Positions 32,228-42,409 of a stretch of 46,352 nucleotides of DNA are shown here, in pieces. Below the pieces are notes generated by a model that had not been told where the DNA came from, ran no database searches, and saw nothing but the letters and a program-made list of their open reading frames with translations. Made by a program: the position numbers and the translations under genes. Origin of the DNA: an uncultured Collinsella sp. (lineage in GTDB: Bacteria; Actinomycetota; Coriobacteriia; Coriobacteriales; Coriobacteriaceae); assembly GCA_902491395.1 (NCBI GenBank), contig CABUHO010000020.1, forward strand, positions 1 through 46,352, read 5' to 3'. Position 1 is the stretch's first letter. Each line of letters starts with the position of its first letter.

Positions 32228-33484
32228 CTACGAGGTCGGAGCATTCCTAAATGTGTAGTTGCCCGGAGAGCGCACATTGATATACGTTACGCCCTCTACC
32301 TGCGAAAGCAACTTAGTGACTACGCGTTCCTTCTTGGCGATATCGTCCGAATCGCCCAGCGACACCTCAATGCCGTTATTGAGGTTTGCCGAGATGGCTT
32401 CGACCGAAGGCGTGGAAATATCCTTGACTTGTCCCAAGAACTCGCTCGAAAAACCACGCACATAATCCAAGCCGGCCTTAACGGCTTTGGAGTTCACCGC
32501 CTGGCCGGAAACCGGAGCGACATCCGCCGAGACATCAGTCAACAACACCGCGCCATAATGCTTGGCGAGCGCCAGCGCGGCATCGATTCCGGTCAAGGTA
32601 TTTGAGCCCTGCCCTGTCGTGATGACGTTGCCCTGGTCGTCCACTTCGACCGACGTCGACAGCGGGGCGATCCAGGTGTCATCGTCTCCGATAGCCCAGG
32701 CAAGGTCGTCGGAGCTGATATACGCAATGGCGATAACTTTACGCTCCGTCGGCGTGATGATAAGCGTATGGGGAAACTGGCGCTGGACATCCACGCCCAA
32801 GACCCACGGGTTCTGCTTGAGATCCTCGGTAATCTGGTCGGGATCGACGTTAAAAAGCGACGTTCCCTCGGGCAAGTCGATCAGCTGGATAGCATCGTGC
32901 TTCGTCACATGCTCGCTGCCTTGAATCTGAATATCAGTGGCAGTAAACAATCCAGAGTTGATCACCACGATGGCAACGACGACGAGCACGGCCAAGACGG
33001 CCAGAACGCCGCCCACGATTTTGCCTTTGCCGGTAACGACAGAAGCGGCGTCTGATGTTTTATTTGCCATCGCTCCAAGTGAAGATAACGGGTTGAAACC
33101 TTTTTTACTCGAAGGCTTCTTGGCAGTAGCCGGCACCGATGTCAGCGAGCGCGGTTTCGATGCGCCCAGCGTACGACCTGGACGCGCCGCTTTAGTTCCC
33201 GTCGAGGGCTTGGGAGTTGCCATGGGACGGGCAGGCTTGGCGCCCATAACAGGCTTTGACGTCACCGAGGGACGCAAGGACTTTTTTACGGCCGGACGAT
33301 TACCGAGCTGCGAGCCGACGACCGGTCGACTGGTCTGTCGAGCATGCCCGACAGACTTAGAGTGCGCGACGGTATTGCGTTGAGGTTTGGCAGGCGCGCC
33401 GGAACGCCCTCCGGCGCGGCGGAAGGTGGGTTTCGATGCTCTAGAAGCCGAGGAATTTAACTTCCGGTCTGAGCTCGATGCCAT
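32228..33484 (-). CDS. ftsQ: Cell division protein FtsQ/DivIB with long basic N terminus
   Basis: The 418-residue protein has one transmembrane helix at about 156-176 (IVGGVLAVLAVLVVVAIVVI), then a POTRA domain (FTATDIQIQGSEHVTKHDAI, about 178-250) and the FtsQ beta domain. FtsQ links early and late divisome proteins. The cytoplasmic N terminus of about 155 residues is far longer than the 20-30 residues of E. coli FtsQ and is rich in Lys, Arg, Ser, Pro and Thr with almost no acidic residues. GGGAGG precedes the start, which lies 44 bases inside murB. Confidence 0.9.
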   Translation of the reverse strand: MASSSDRKLNSSASRASKPTFRRAGGRSGAPAKPQRNTVAHSKSVGHARQTSRPVVGSQLGNRPAVKKSLRPSVTSKPVMGAKPARPMATPKPSTGTKAARPGRTLGASKPRSLTSVPATAKKPSSKKGFNPLSSLGAMANKTSDAASVVTGKGKIVGGVLAVLAVLVVVAIVVINSGLFTATDIQIQGSEHVTKHDAIQLIDLPEGTSLFNVDPDQITEDLKQNPWVLGVDVQRQFPHTLIITPTERKVIAIAYISSDDLAWAIGDDDTWIAPLSTSVEVDDQGNVITTGQGSNTLTGIDAALALAKHYGAVLLTDVSADVAPVSGQAVNSKAVKAGLDYVRGFSSEFLGQVKDISTPSVEAISANLNNGIEVSLGDSDDIAKKERVVTKLLSQVEGVTYINVRSPGNYTFRNAPTS

Positions 33485-34352
33485 ACGCCTCCCTCACCTT
33501 TCCGTGCACATGTCTGATAACCGCGGCAACGTCATCGGCCGAGGCAGTTCCGTTATTAACGATAAAATTAGCGTGAACGGGCGAAACTTCCGCGCCGCCA
33601 ATCGAAAAACCCTTTAATCCACAATCCTCGATAAGCTTGCCCACACTCGCATCGGGCGGGTTGCGAAAGACCGACCCGCAGGATGCGCGACCCATGGGCT
33701 GCGTACGCTTGCGCCTCGTCAGGTACCGCTCCATGCGCTCGCGAATATCGGCCTTGGGCGCCGGTTTAAGCTTGAGCACGCACTCGAGGATGATCTCATT
33801 GCGGGGAAGGCTACATTCACGGTAGCCCCAAGTGATCTCGGACCCCGCATAATGCTTGATACCGGATGCCGGGTCAAACGTTACGACATCCTCAACCAGC
33901 GAGCCAATCCACTCGGTCCGTGTGCCGGCATTCATAGATATCGCACCGCCGACCGAACCAGGGATGCCAACGGCAAACTCAAGGCCCGAAAGGCTGCGCG
34001 ACAGGGCATCATTGACCAGGCGCGCAAACATCACGCCCGCACCGACCGTCAGCGTACAACCGTCATCGGCAACAACCGTGCGCTGAAACTCACGTCCGAG
34101 CGAAATGACGGCACCGCGATAACCACCATCGGCAACCAGCAGATTGGAGCCCTTGCCGATGATGACCCACGGCACCTGCTCGCGATCGAGCACCGCCACG
34201 GCGCGACGGAGGGCATGATAGCTATGGCACGTCACAAAGAGGTCGGCCTTGCCGCCGATACGATAGCTCGTATGACGCGCAAGGCGCTCGTCCTCGATCA
34301 CATCCGTGTCGATCATGCCCGAGAGCGCCATGACGGCGTTAAACAGACCCAT
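33441..34352 (-). CDS. murB: UDP-N-acetylenolpyruvoylglucosamine reductase
   Basis: The 303-residue flavoenzyme reduces UDP-GlcNAc-enolpyruvate to UDP-MurNAc. FAD-binding segments are TSYRIGGKADL and VIIGKGSNLLVADGGYRGAVI. The catalytic Ser lies in ASCGSVFRNP, and the conserved Glu is in RPEVKFLGF at the C terminus. The shorter second domain fits the Gram-positive (type II) form. It starts five bases after murC with no strong ribosome site, suggesting coupling, and overlaps ftsQ by 44 bases. Confidence 0.95.
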   Translation of the reverse strand: MGLFNAVMALSGMIDTDVIEDERLARHTSYRIGGKADLFVTCHSYHALRRAVAVLDREQVPWVIIGKGSNLLVADGGYRGAVISLGREFQRTVVADDGCTLTVGAGVMFARLVNDALSRSLSGLEFAVGIPGSVGGAISMNAGTRTEWIGSLVEDVVTFDPASGIKHYAGSEITWGYRECSLPRNEIILECVLKLKPAPKADIRERMERYLTRRKRTQPMGRASCGSVFRNPPDASVGKLIEDCGLKGFSIGGAEVSPVHANFIVNNGTASADDVAAVIRHVHGKVREAYGIELRPEVKFLGF

Positions 34353-34357
34353 TAGAC

Positions 34358-35773
34358 TTAAGCGTCTTTCTTGGCAGTCAGATACTCAATGAACTCGGGA
34401 CCGACGGTCGTAACGTCACCGGCACCCATGGTGAGCAGCAGGTCGCCCTCGCCCACCATCTGCTCGAGCTCCCGATTGAGCTCAAGACGGCTGGAGCAGT
34501 ACACGACCTCCTTGCCAGGATGCTTGGCGCGCACGGTATCGGCGAGCATCTTAGAGGTGACACCCGGAATGGGCATCTCGCCAGCCGAGAACACATCAAT
34601 CAGCAGCAGCTTATCGGCATTGGCAAATGCATCGGCAAAGTCGTCGCACAGGGCCTGCAGGCGCGAATAGCGGTGCGGCTGGAACACGACGTCGACGTGC
34701 TTGTAACCCAGCGACGAAGCGGCAGCAAGCGTCGCCTTGATCTCGGTGGGGTGATGGCCGTAATCATCGACCACGGTGATGCCATCGATATCGCCCACGT
34801 GGGTAAAGCGACGGCGGACGCCCTCAAAGCTCGAGAGCGCCTTGGCGGCGGCGTCGATGTCAAGGCCCAAGACATGGGCGACGGTGAGCACCGCCGTGGC
34901 GTTGAGCATGTTGTGGCGACCGGGGTTGCTCTTGATCTCCACAGCGTGCTCAGTGCCGTCCTCAAAGCGAACGATAAAGTCACTCTGGATGCCCTTGACA
35001 TCCGGGTGCACGCAGACGATGTCGTTGCTCTCGGCAAAGCCGTAGGAAAGCACGTGACGGCCCGTCGACTTGGCGAGCTCGACCAGATGCGGGTCCTCGC
35101 CGCAGACGATGACGGTGCCGTCTTCGCCCACCAGGCTCATGAATTTGGCGAAAGTTGCCTCGATCTCCTCGATACCCGAGTAGTGATCGAGATGGTCGGC
35201 CTCGACGTTGGTCACAATGACCACGTTGGGGTTCAGGAACAGGAAGGAGCTGTCGGACTCGTCGGCCTCGGCGACAAAGTAGTCGCCCGAGCCGTTCTTG
35301 CCGTTCGTGTCATAGCCCTCGACGATGCCGCCGATCAAGAAGCTCGGATCCAGACCCATGCGGTCGAGCATGGTGGCGCACATCGAAGACGTGGTGGTCT
35401 TGCCATGCGTGCCGGCAACAGCGACGGTAGTGTAGCCGTGGCCCAAAGCAGAGAGCATCTTGGCACGGGGCCACACGGGAATGCCCAGCTCGCGAGCGCG
35501 CACGAGCTCAGGGTTGGACTCCGGAATAGCGGTGGAGACAACAACCACGTCGGGCTTGACCTCGTCGATCGTGGCGGCCTCATGGCCCACGTGCACCTTC
35601 ACACCAGCGCGGGTAAGCTGGCGGATATAACGTGACGTCTTAAGGTCGGAACCGGTAACGGCATAACCGCGCTCGTGCAGAACGAGAGCGATGCCGCTCA
35701 TGCCGGCGCCGCCGATACCGATAAAGTGGGCGCTCTTAAACTCGGGCGCGGAGGTTGCAGTCTGGGAATCAGC
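34358..35773 (-). CDS. murC: UDP-N-acetylmuramate--L-alanine ligase
   Basis: The 471-residue Mur ligase adds L-Ala to UDP-MurNAc. The N-terminal nucleotide-sugar domain has FIGIGGAGMSGIA, the ATP loop is AGTHGKTTTSS (121-131), and the central NVEADHLDHY and C-terminal DDYGHHPTEIKATL motifs are standard for MurC. ATG 35773 (MADSQTATSAPEFK) has AAGGAG twelve bases away; the open upstream extension has no support. A 100-base gap separates it from murG. Confidence 0.96.
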   Translation of the reverse strand, partial: ADSQTATSAPEFKSAHFIGIGGAGMSGIALVLHERGYAVTGSDLKTSRYIRQLTRAGVKVHVGHEAATIDEVKPDVVVVSTAIPESNPELVRARELGIPVWPRAKMLSALGHGYTTVAVAGTHGKTTTSSMCATMLDRMGLDPSFLIGGIVEGYDTNGKNGSGDYFVAEADESDSSFLFLNPNVVIVTNVEADHLDHYSGIEEIEATFAKFMSLVGEDGTVIVCGEDPHLVELAKSTGRHVLSYGFAESNDIVCVHPDVKGIQSDFIVRFEDGTEHAVEIKSNPGRHNMLNATAVLTVAHVLGLDIDAAAKALSSFEGVRRRFTHVGDIDGITVVDDYGHHPTEIKATLAAASSLGYKHVDVVFQPHRYSRLQALCDDFADAFANADKLLLIDVFSAGEMPIPGVTSKMLADTVRAKHPGKEVVYCSSRLELNRELEQMVGEGDLLLTMGAGDVTTVGPEFIEYLTAKKDA

Positions 35774-35873
35774 CATGTGCTCGTGTACTCCTTGCGTAAA
35801 CACTGCCTGTAACCTGTTAACTGTACCGCACCTACCGCATCAGCGCGAGGGCGACCGACGATATCCCGTCTAA

Positions 35874-36989
35874 CTAACGCAAACCCTCTACCGCATCGGC
35901 CAGAAGAGCAGCGGCCCTATCCTGAGCCAGGCCACGCGATGCCTGACGCATGGCGTCGCGCGCCGCCGCGTCATCGACCAGGTGCAGCAGCTCATCGGCA
36001 AAGGCAGAACCGTCGATATCGGCATCGGCACAGAGCACGCCGGCCCCGGCGTCGACCAGATAACGGGCATTGGTGGTTTGGTGGTCGGCCGTCGCATGCG
36101 GATACGGCACGAGCACCGAGGGCACGGCGAGCGCAGCGATCTCGGCCACGCTCGATGCGCCCGAACGCGAGAGCACCAAATCGGCAGCAGCCAGCATATC
36201 GCCCATGTTGTCGATGTAAGGCTGGACGCGATAACGCTTCGCCTCCTCGGGCGTCAGCGCCAAAGCGCGCTCGGTCTCCTCAAAGCCGTCGGCACCCGTC
36301 GAATGCAACACATAGAGGTTCTTGCGCGAAAGCAGCTCGTTTTTGAGCGAAACCACGCGCTCGTTGAGGTGCTGGGCGCCAAGTGAACCGCCAAAGACGA
36401 GCAGCAGCGTAGCGTCCCCGGGAACGCCAAGTGCCTTGCGGCCGCGAGCGCGATCGCCCTCGATCACCGAGCGACGAACAGGGTTGCCGGTCATGAGCAC
36501 ATGGTCAGGGTCACCTTCGCGCTCAAAGACCGAGCGCGCTGCAGGCACCGAGATGCACACGCGGGCGGCATGGGAGTTCATCATCTTGTTGGCCAGGCCC
36601 GGAACAGAGTTCTGCTCATGTAGCAGATACGGAACGCCCGCGCCCTTGCACCACCCCAGCAGCGGAACCTCGACATAGGCACCAAAACCGATGGCGGCAT
36701 CGGGCTTGCCGACCTTTGAGAAATGACTGGCGAGCGCACGCTTGGCCTTGTTGACACGCCACAGGGAGGTCAGCGCCGTCCAAGGACGGGAGCGGTCGAA
36801 GCCCGTGACCGTAATGGGCACAAAATCAAACCCACCCTCGGGGACCAGACGACCCTCGAGCTTGCGCGACTGGCCCACGAACACAACGTGGTGGCCACGA
36901 TCACGCAGCTCTTCGGCCAAGGCGAGCGCGGGGTTGATGTGTCCCGCCGTGCCGCCGGCTGCAATAGCAACGGTCATCTTATCGGTCAT
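35874..36989 (-). CDS. murG: MurG, lipid II-forming GlcNAc transferase
   Basis: The 371-residue peripheral membrane glycosyltransferase turns lipid I into lipid II. The first G-loop is AAGGTAGHINPALALA (10-25). The conserved HEQNSVPGLANK, the second G-loop FGGSLGAQHLNE and the UDP-binding RSGASSVAEIAALAVPSVLVPYPHATADHQ are all present. AAGGGA precedes ATG 36989, and the start overlaps the end of ftsW by 11 bases. Confidence 0.95.
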   Translation of the reverse strand: MTDKMTVAIAAGGTAGHINPALALAEELRDRGHHVVFVGQSRKLEGRLVPEGGFDFVPITVTGFDRSRPWTALTSLWRVNKAKRALASHFSKVGKPDAAIGFGAYVEVPLLGWCKGAGVPYLLHEQNSVPGLANKMMNSHAARVCISVPAARSVFEREGDPDHVLMTGNPVRRSVIEGDRARGRKALGVPGDATLLLVFGGSLGAQHLNERVVSLKNELLSRKNLYVLHSTGADGFEETERALALTPEEAKRYRVQPYIDNMGDMLAAADLVLSRSGASSVAEIAALAVPSVLVPYPHATADHQTTNARYLVDAGAGVLCADADIDGSAFADELLHLVDDAAARDAMRQASRGLAQDRAAALLADAVEGLR

Positions 36990-38499
36990 GGTAGTCCCTT
37001 CGTACACGCGGTCCCTGGTCGTCGGTGCGCAAACGCGCCGACGGGTCCGAGTTCAAATCGATTCGATTATATCCGCCGCCCGCATTGCGAGGAGTTGGGC
37101 GCTGCGGACGACCTTGCGGCGCCGTTCGCTGACGCGGACGGGCTGCCGGCTCGGTCGCAGAGCCATCCAGAACGGTAAAGCCGCTACGCGAAGGTCGTTC
37201 ACCGCGCACATGGGCTACGCCGGCGGTACTCTCATCCATAACGGCAAAGCTCTCGCGACGACGGTCGTACTCATCGCGACGGGCGCTCTCGTACGAAACG
37301 CGCAGGATCAGACCGGCAAGCATAAGCGACACAATAATCGACGAACCGCCGTAGCTAATAAACGGCAACGGTTTGCCCGTCATGGGAAACACGTTGAGGA
37401 TGCCCAGCGCATTGATCAAAAACTGCACCGCGAGAATGACCGCGGAGCCAGACGCCATGAGCGCGCCCCGACGATCGGTCGCCTGCTCGGCAATGCGAAA
37501 CGCCGAGTAGATCAGCATCGCAAACACCAAGAAGAACAGCACGGTTCCGACAAAACCGACTTCCTCGCCAATGATGGCCAGGATGTAGTCATTGTGCGCC
37601 TCGGGCAGATACGAGTACTTCATGGTTGAGTTGCCGATGCCACGGCCGAACAGACCGCCCGAGGCAAAGGCCATGATGGCAAGCGTGGCCTGATAGCCGT
37701 CACCATACTCGTCGGCCCAAGGGTTCAACGCAACCTGAATACGCACCATACGGTACGGCTCTGCAACAAGCGCAATCACGATCACGAGAATGCCAAAGAT
37801 TATCACGCCGATGATAAATTTGGGGTCGAGACCCGCAAACAACGCCATGCACATGAGGGTCAACAGGATGATCAGGACGGTACCGAAATCGGGCTGGATA
37901 AAGATCAGAAAGAGCGAAATGCCCAGGTAGATGCCCATCTTGCGAAGGAATTCGTTGATGTTGCCACCGGGCGAAAAGAAGCGATCGAGCATGATGGCCG
38001 AATACGCAATGGCAAATGGCTTTAAAAACTCGGAAGGCTGGAACTGAATGCCGGCGATGTTGAGCCAGCGCGTGGCGCCACGGCTGCCGCTGCCCACCAA
38101 GAACACCAGAAACAGTAGCCCTATCATGCCTATGAGGAAGATCCTGAGCACATCCTCCCCAAACCAGCTGTCCGGCAAAACGCGCACGATGGCAATCAGC
38201 GCCAGAACACCGACCACGGCAAACGCAGCCTGCCGACCCAGAAAAAACGTCGCCGAGCCATTCTCGTGCAGTGCCTCGACCGAAGACGCCGAGTACACCA
38301 TCAGCAGACCAAAGCACACCAAGGTAAACAGGCAGGCCATAAATATCAGACGGGGGCGCATGATACGGGCGGGAACGCCGGCAATATAGCGTTCGCTAAA
38401 CGTCTGCCTGCCACGACCGGAACGCGGTGTGCTGCGCCGCGAGGAAGCACGGTCCGAGTCGGGCCTCCTCATACCTTGTCGGGGGCTCTCCTCTCTCAC
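36979..38499 (-). CDS. ftsW: Septal peptidoglycan polymerase FtsW
   Basis: The roughly 506-residue SEDS-family glycosyltransferase polymerises lipid II with FtsI. After a basic N terminus of about 45 residues it has ten hydrophobic helices, with MVYSASS, the catalytic-Asp-type loop ALNPWADEYGDGYQ, EAHNDYILAIIGEEVGFVG, and PMTGKPLPFISYGGSSI. A long cytoplasmic C-terminal tail of about 110 residues follows, rich in Arg, Pro, Gly and Gln. The start is uncertain: GTG 38499 has AGGGG six bases upstream, just after the murD stop; TTG 38505 and ATG 38472 are alternatives. Confidence 0.92.
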   Translation of the reverse strand: MREESPRQGMRRPDSDRASSRRSTPRSGRGRQTFSERYIAGVPARIMRPRLIFMACLFTLVCFGLLMVYSASSVEALHENGSATFFLGRQAAFAVVGVLALIAIVRVLPDSWFGEDVLRIFLIGMIGLLFLVFLVGSGSRGATRWLNIAGIQFQPSEFLKPFAIAYSAIMLDRFFSPGGNINEFLRKMGIYLGISLFLIFIQPDFGTVLIILLTLMCMALFAGLDPKFIIGVIIFGILVIVIALVAEPYRMVRIQVALNPWADEYGDGYQATLAIMAFASGGLFGRGIGNSTMKYSYLPEAHNDYILAIIGEEVGFVGTVLFFLVFAMLIYSAFRIAEQATDRRGALMASGSAVILAVQFLINALGILNVFPMTGKPLPFISYGGSSIIVSLMLAGLILRVSYESARRDEYDRRRESFAVMDESTAGVAHVRGERPSRSGFTVLDGSATEPAARPRQRTAPQGRPQRPTPRNAGGGYNRIDLNSDPSARLRTDDQGPRVRRDYHDR

Positions 38500-38508
38500 C
38501 GGCAACCC

Positions 38509-39915
38509 CTATTCCATTTGCGATTTCGCTGCAGCGGCAAGCTGAGCCACATAGTCCTTAAACACGCGTCCGCGCTCCTCATAGCCCGAGAACTCATCGA
38601 ACGAAGAGCAGGCAGGAGAAAGTAAGATCACGTCGCCACGGCTCGACAGCGAACGGGCAACGTCCACTGCATCGCGTAGGTCATCCGCTTGGGCGATATC
38701 CACATCGCCATCGACATCGGCCTCGTCCATAGCGGCGGTGAAGCGCTCGCGCGCATCGCCAAAGCAGACGACCGAGCGCACGTTATCCATGACAACGCGC
38801 GCGAAGTCCGTGAGCGGCGTGCCCTTATCGTGGCCGCCGAGCAGCAAGATCACGTTGTCATCGGGAAATGCCGTCAGTGCCTTCTCGACCGCGTCGGTGT
38901 TGGTCGCCTTGGAATCGTTGACGTAGCGCACGCCGTCAATCTCGCCGCACGGCTCCACGCGGTGCTCGAGCGGCTGGAACGAGGCCAGACCGCGGCAGAC
39001 ACCATCGACATCGGCACCGACTGCCAAGGCAGCCGTGGCAGCACACAGGGCATTGATAACATTGTGATGGCCCGAGATCTTGAGCTCGGATGTAGCGATG
39101 AGCGGGGTCTCGACGCCCTTCAGGCGCACGATCATCTTGCCATCGCGCACAAAGGCGACATCCTCACCCTCTGGCTCGTCAAAGGCAACCTTGCAGATGC
39201 GACGACCCGGCGTATAGATGTACTCATCGAACTCGTGAATGCCGGCATCTTCGACGTCGACAACCGCCAGATCGTCATCGACCATATTGTCAAACAGTTT
39301 GATCTTGGCAAGCGCATAGTTCTTATGGCTCTTATGCCAGCCCAAGTGGTCGGGAGTGATGTTGAGCAGCACCGCCACACGAGGGTGGAGCTCGGTGGTC
39401 GTAGCAATCTGATAGCTCGAGAGCTCAGCCACAAACCACTCGTTGTGGGCTCGGCCGTCAATCTCGTTGACCGGCGGCTCGCCGATGTTGCCGACAGCTA
39501 CGCTGGCCTCGCCGGCAGCCTTGAGCAGATAATCAGTCAGCGACGTGGTGGTCGTCTTGCCGTTGGTGCCCGTGATGGCAATCCAGTTATCGGGCGACAG
39601 ACGATAGGCAAACTCTGGCTCACCCATAATCTGAGCGGCATGTTCGCGCCCGGCCTTAAAGAAGCCCGAGAACTCCGAGATGCCCGGGCACGTCACGCAT
39701 ACGTCATAGGCGCCCTCGACCTGTTCGGTCCCATAGACAAACGACGCACCAGCAGCCTCGAGCGCACGCGTGGCGTCATTGGGCTCAGAGGTGCCGCCGC
39801 CATACACGGTAACGGCGCTTATGCGCTCGGGATGTGCTAGCGCCCAGCGGGCGACATCGAGACCGGATTTGCCCTGACCCAAAACGAGCAGGCTAAAGAC
39901 ATCAGCAAGAGGCAT
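38509..39915 (-). CDS. murD: UDP-N-acetylmuramoylalanine--D-glutamate ligase
   Basis: The 468-residue Mur ligase adds D-Glu. The Rossmann-like N terminus has LVLGQGKSGLDVARW, the ATP loop is ITGTNGKTTTTS, and further MurD signatures are AELSSYQI, NITPDHLGWHKSHKNYALAK, EHRVEPCGEIDGVRYVNDSKATNTDA and LLLGGHDKGT. The C-terminal LLSPACSSFDEFSGYEERG is typical. Only nine bases separate it from mraY upstream. Confidence 0.96.
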   Translation of the reverse strand: MPLADVFSLLVLGQGKSGLDVARWALAHPERISAVTVYGGGTSEPNDATRALEAAGASFVYGTEQVEGAYDVCVTCPGISEFSGFFKAGREHAAQIMGEPEFAYRLSPDNWIAITGTNGKTTTTSLTDYLLKAAGEASVAVGNIGEPPVNEIDGRAHNEWFVAELSSYQIATTTELHPRVAVLLNITPDHLGWHKSHKNYALAKIKLFDNMVDDDLAVVDVEDAGIHEFDEYIYTPGRRICKVAFDEPEGEDVAFVRDGKMIVRLKGVETPLIATSELKISGHHNVINALCAATAALAVGADVDGVCRGLASFQPLEHRVEPCGEIDGVRYVNDSKATNTDAVEKALTAFPDDNVILLLGGHDKGTPLTDFARVVMDNVRSVVCFGDARERFTAAMDEADVDGDVDIAQADDLRDAVDVARSLSSRGDVILLSPACSSFDEFSGYEERGRVFKDYVAQLAAAAKSQME

Positions 39916-39924
39916 GAAAGACCA

Positions 39925-40944
39925 CTATCCCAACTGGAAGAACAGAGCAAGGCCAACGGCACCAAATGCCGCAGCGATAATCCAAAAACGGATGACGACC
40001 TTGGTCTCGGCCCAACCCTTCTTTTCGAAATGATGATGGATGGGCGCCATAAGGAAGACGCGCTTGTGCGTAAAGTGGAAGTAGACAACCTGAATCATGA
40101 CTGACAGGGTCTCAACGATAAACAGGCCGCCGATGATGAGGGAGACGACCTCGGTGTTAGTCATGATGGACGTACAGGCAAACGCGGCGCCCAGAGCAAG
40201 CGAGCCGGTATCACCCATAAAGATGCTCGCCGGATAGCAGTTGAACCACAGAAAGCCCAAGCAGGCACCGGCACACGCGGTGCAGAAGATGGACAGGTTC
40301 ACGTCTCCGTGCAAAAACGCCATGGCAGCCATGGCGAGCATGGCGATCATGGAGGTGCCGCCAGCAAGACCGTCAAGGCCATCGGTCAGGTTCACGGCAT
40401 TAGAAAGACCGGCAATCATCAGCCAGCAAAAGACAATATAGAGCCACGGGTACGAATAGCCGCAGATGGTGGTCGAAAGCACGCCAAGGTCGATCGTCAA
40501 CCCACCGGGAAAACGAATCTCGGGGGCGACGCCGCACCAGTTGACGGCAAGTACCGTAAAGGTGACACAGATAATGGTTAGGCCGATCATCTTGGCATGG
40601 GGCGTCAGACCGAGCGAGCGCCCATGCGTAACGGAGGTCAGGTCGTCGATCAGGCCCAGCACGCCGGTCGCCAGCGTGGCGAGCAGCACGAGTACGAGCT
40701 CGGTGGTGAGCTTGCCCATCAGCAGGCAGGTCAGCGAGATCGCGACGAGGATGACAACGCCACCCATGGTGGGCGTTCCCTGCTTAACCAAATGACGCTT
40801 GGGGCCGTCGGCACGAACCTGCTGGCCGATACCCTCGACCTTAAGCAGCTTGATCCACCACGGCATGAGCAGCAGCGCAATGGCTGCGGCGATGCCAAGC
40901 CCCAAAAAAGCCTGATACGTTGGATACGAGGGATTGCCGAACAT
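39925..40944 (-). CDS. mraY: Phospho-N-acetylmuramoyl-pentapeptide transferase MraY
   Basis: The 339-residue integral membrane enzyme makes lipid I from UDP-MurNAc-pentapeptide and undecaprenyl phosphate. Signatures are TPTMGG near 58-63, GLIDD, NLTDGLDGLAGG, the catalytic-region FMGDTGSLALG, and the MraY loop APIHHHFEKKGWAETKV. About ten hydrophobic helices are visible. It begins three bases after the murF stop. Confidence 0.96.
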   Translation of the reverse strand: MFGNPSYPTYQAFLGLGIAAAIALLLMPWWIKLLKVEGIGQQVRADGPKRHLVKQGTPTMGGVVILVAISLTCLLMGKLTTELVLVLLATLATGVLGLIDDLTSVTHGRSLGLTPHAKMIGLTIICVTFTVLAVNWCGVAPEIRFPGGLTIDLGVLSTTICGYSYPWLYIVFCWLMIAGLSNAVNLTDGLDGLAGGTSMIAMLAMAAMAFLHGDVNLSIFCTACAGACLGFLWFNCYPASIFMGDTGSLALGAAFACTSIMTNTEVVSLIIGGLFIVETLSVMIQVVYFHFTHKRVFLMAPIHHHFEKKGWAETKVVIRFWIIAAAFGAVGLALFFQLG

Positions 40945-40947
40945 GGG

Positions 40948-42372
40948 CTAGCACACACCTTCCACAAAGCGGTCGAGCTCAACAAAGCGGGAACCCTTGA
41001 CCAGTACAACATCATGTTTTTCAAGCGCGCCGCCCATGCGGTCGAGCACCTGCTGATAATCGGAGAACACCTGGATGCGGTCCTCGTCCATGCCCATCAT
41101 GCGTGCGGCATCGGCCATAAGCTGGGCCAGCTCGCCACCCACGCACGCCAGCATGTCGAGCTTCTTGGCGGCGGCATAGGCGCCCACGAGCTCATGCATG
41201 CGAGGAGCCTCATCGCCCATCTCGCCCATCTCGCCCAGGATCGCCATGCGAGACCCCGTGCACGAAAGCGAGCACAGCAGATCAAGACCGGCTGCCATCG
41301 ATTCGGCGCTGGCGTTATAGGAATCGTCGATGATGCGTGCACCGCTCTTGGCGCGCTTGATCTCCTGGCGGTGCCCGGTGATCGTGAGGCCCCTAAAGGC
41401 AGCATCGATCTGCTCGGGCGTCACGCCCAGGCGATAGGCAACCGCGGCGGCCTTAACGGCATTAGGAACGGACTGCACGCCGGGGATGGCAAGCATGGTA
41501 TCGATTGTCTCGCCCTGACCAAAATCGAGCGTAAAGACCGGACGGCCCTCGTCATCAACGCGAACGTCGCGGGCGCGGACCTCATCATCGTCAGAGACAC
41601 CGGCCAGCATCACGTCGATACCAGCAGGCTGGGCGAACGTATCGCGAATGAACGGCGTAAAATCGTCCTCGCCGCCCAAAACCAGCAGCGGCAAATAGTC
41701 GCCAGCGGCGCACATGCCCTGAACGATCTCGGCCTTAGCGCGGGCGATGTTCTCGCGGCTGCCCAAAATGCCGATATGAGAGGTGCCGATCTTGCTCACG
41801 ATGGCAAGGTTGGGATTGGCAGACTGAGACAGGCGCTCGATCTCGTGGAAATGGTTCATGCCCATCTCGAGCACCAGGACCTCGGTATCGGCCGGAGCGG
41901 AAAGCACCGTGAGCGGCATGCCGATCAGGTTATTGAAATTGCCCTTGGTGGCCCAGACACGATAGCGCTTGGCGAGCACAGCGGCGAGCACGTCCTTGGT
42001 CGTCGTCTTGCCGATGGAACCGGTAATGCCAACGACCAGGCAGCCAAGCTCCAGGCGATACGCATGCGCCAAACGCAGCAGAAACTCCTCGGGATCATCG
42101 GTCAGCAAGATGGCACAGCCCTTGTCCTGCGCCAGCGAGACCAGCTCGGCCTCGGGCTCACGCGTCATCACGACGGCGCCGGCACCCGACTGGACGGCAC
42201 GGGAAGCAAAATCATTGCCGTCGACGTTTTCACCGGGAAAGGCGACGAAAATCGTCCCTTCCTCGACCTGGCGCGAGTCGATAACGCACCCGCGGCATAC
42301 CCGATCGGCTTCTCCCGTCACGGTTCGGGCCCCTGTTGCGGCCGCGAGGTTGTTGACGGCGATCTCTATCAT
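40948..42372 (-). CDS. murF: UDP-N-acetylmuramoyl-tripeptide--D-alanyl-D-alanine ligase
   Basis: The 474-residue Mur ligase adds D-Ala-D-Ala to complete the pentapeptide. VIDSRQVEEGTIFVAFPGENVDGNDF is the MurE/MurF N-terminal pattern. The ATP loop is GITGSIGKTTTKDV. KGNFNNLIGMPLTVL and LEMGMNHFHEIERL distinguish MurF from MurE, and IIDDSYNASAESM is the C-terminal motif. murE, usually just upstream, is missing. A 127-base gap to ftsI contains a putative promoter. Confidence 0.95.
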   Translation of the reverse strand: MIEIAVNNLAAATGARTVTGEADRVCRGCVIDSRQVEEGTIFVAFPGENVDGNDFASRAVQSGAGAVVMTREPEAELVSLAQDKGCAILLTDDPEEFLLRLAHAYRLELGCLVVGITGSIGKTTTKDVLAAVLAKRYRVWATKGNFNNLIGMPLTVLSAPADTEVLVLEMGMNHFHEIERLSQSANPNLAIVSKIGTSHIGILGSRENIARAKAEIVQGMCAAGDYLPLLVLGGEDDFTPFIRDTFAQPAGIDVMLAGVSDDDEVRARDVRVDDEGRPVFTLDFGQGETIDTMLAIPGVQSVPNAVKAAAVAYRLGVTPEQIDAAFRGLTITGHRQEIKRAKSGARIIDDSYNASAESMAAGLDLLCSLSCTGSRMAILGEMGEMGDEAPRMHELVGAYAAAKKLDMLACVGGELAQLMADAARMMGMDEDRIQVFSDYQQVLDRMGGALEKHDVVLVKGSRFVELDRFVEGVC

Positions 42373-42409
42373 TGCAGCTCCCCTGTAAACCTAATAATGC
42401 TATCGGCGT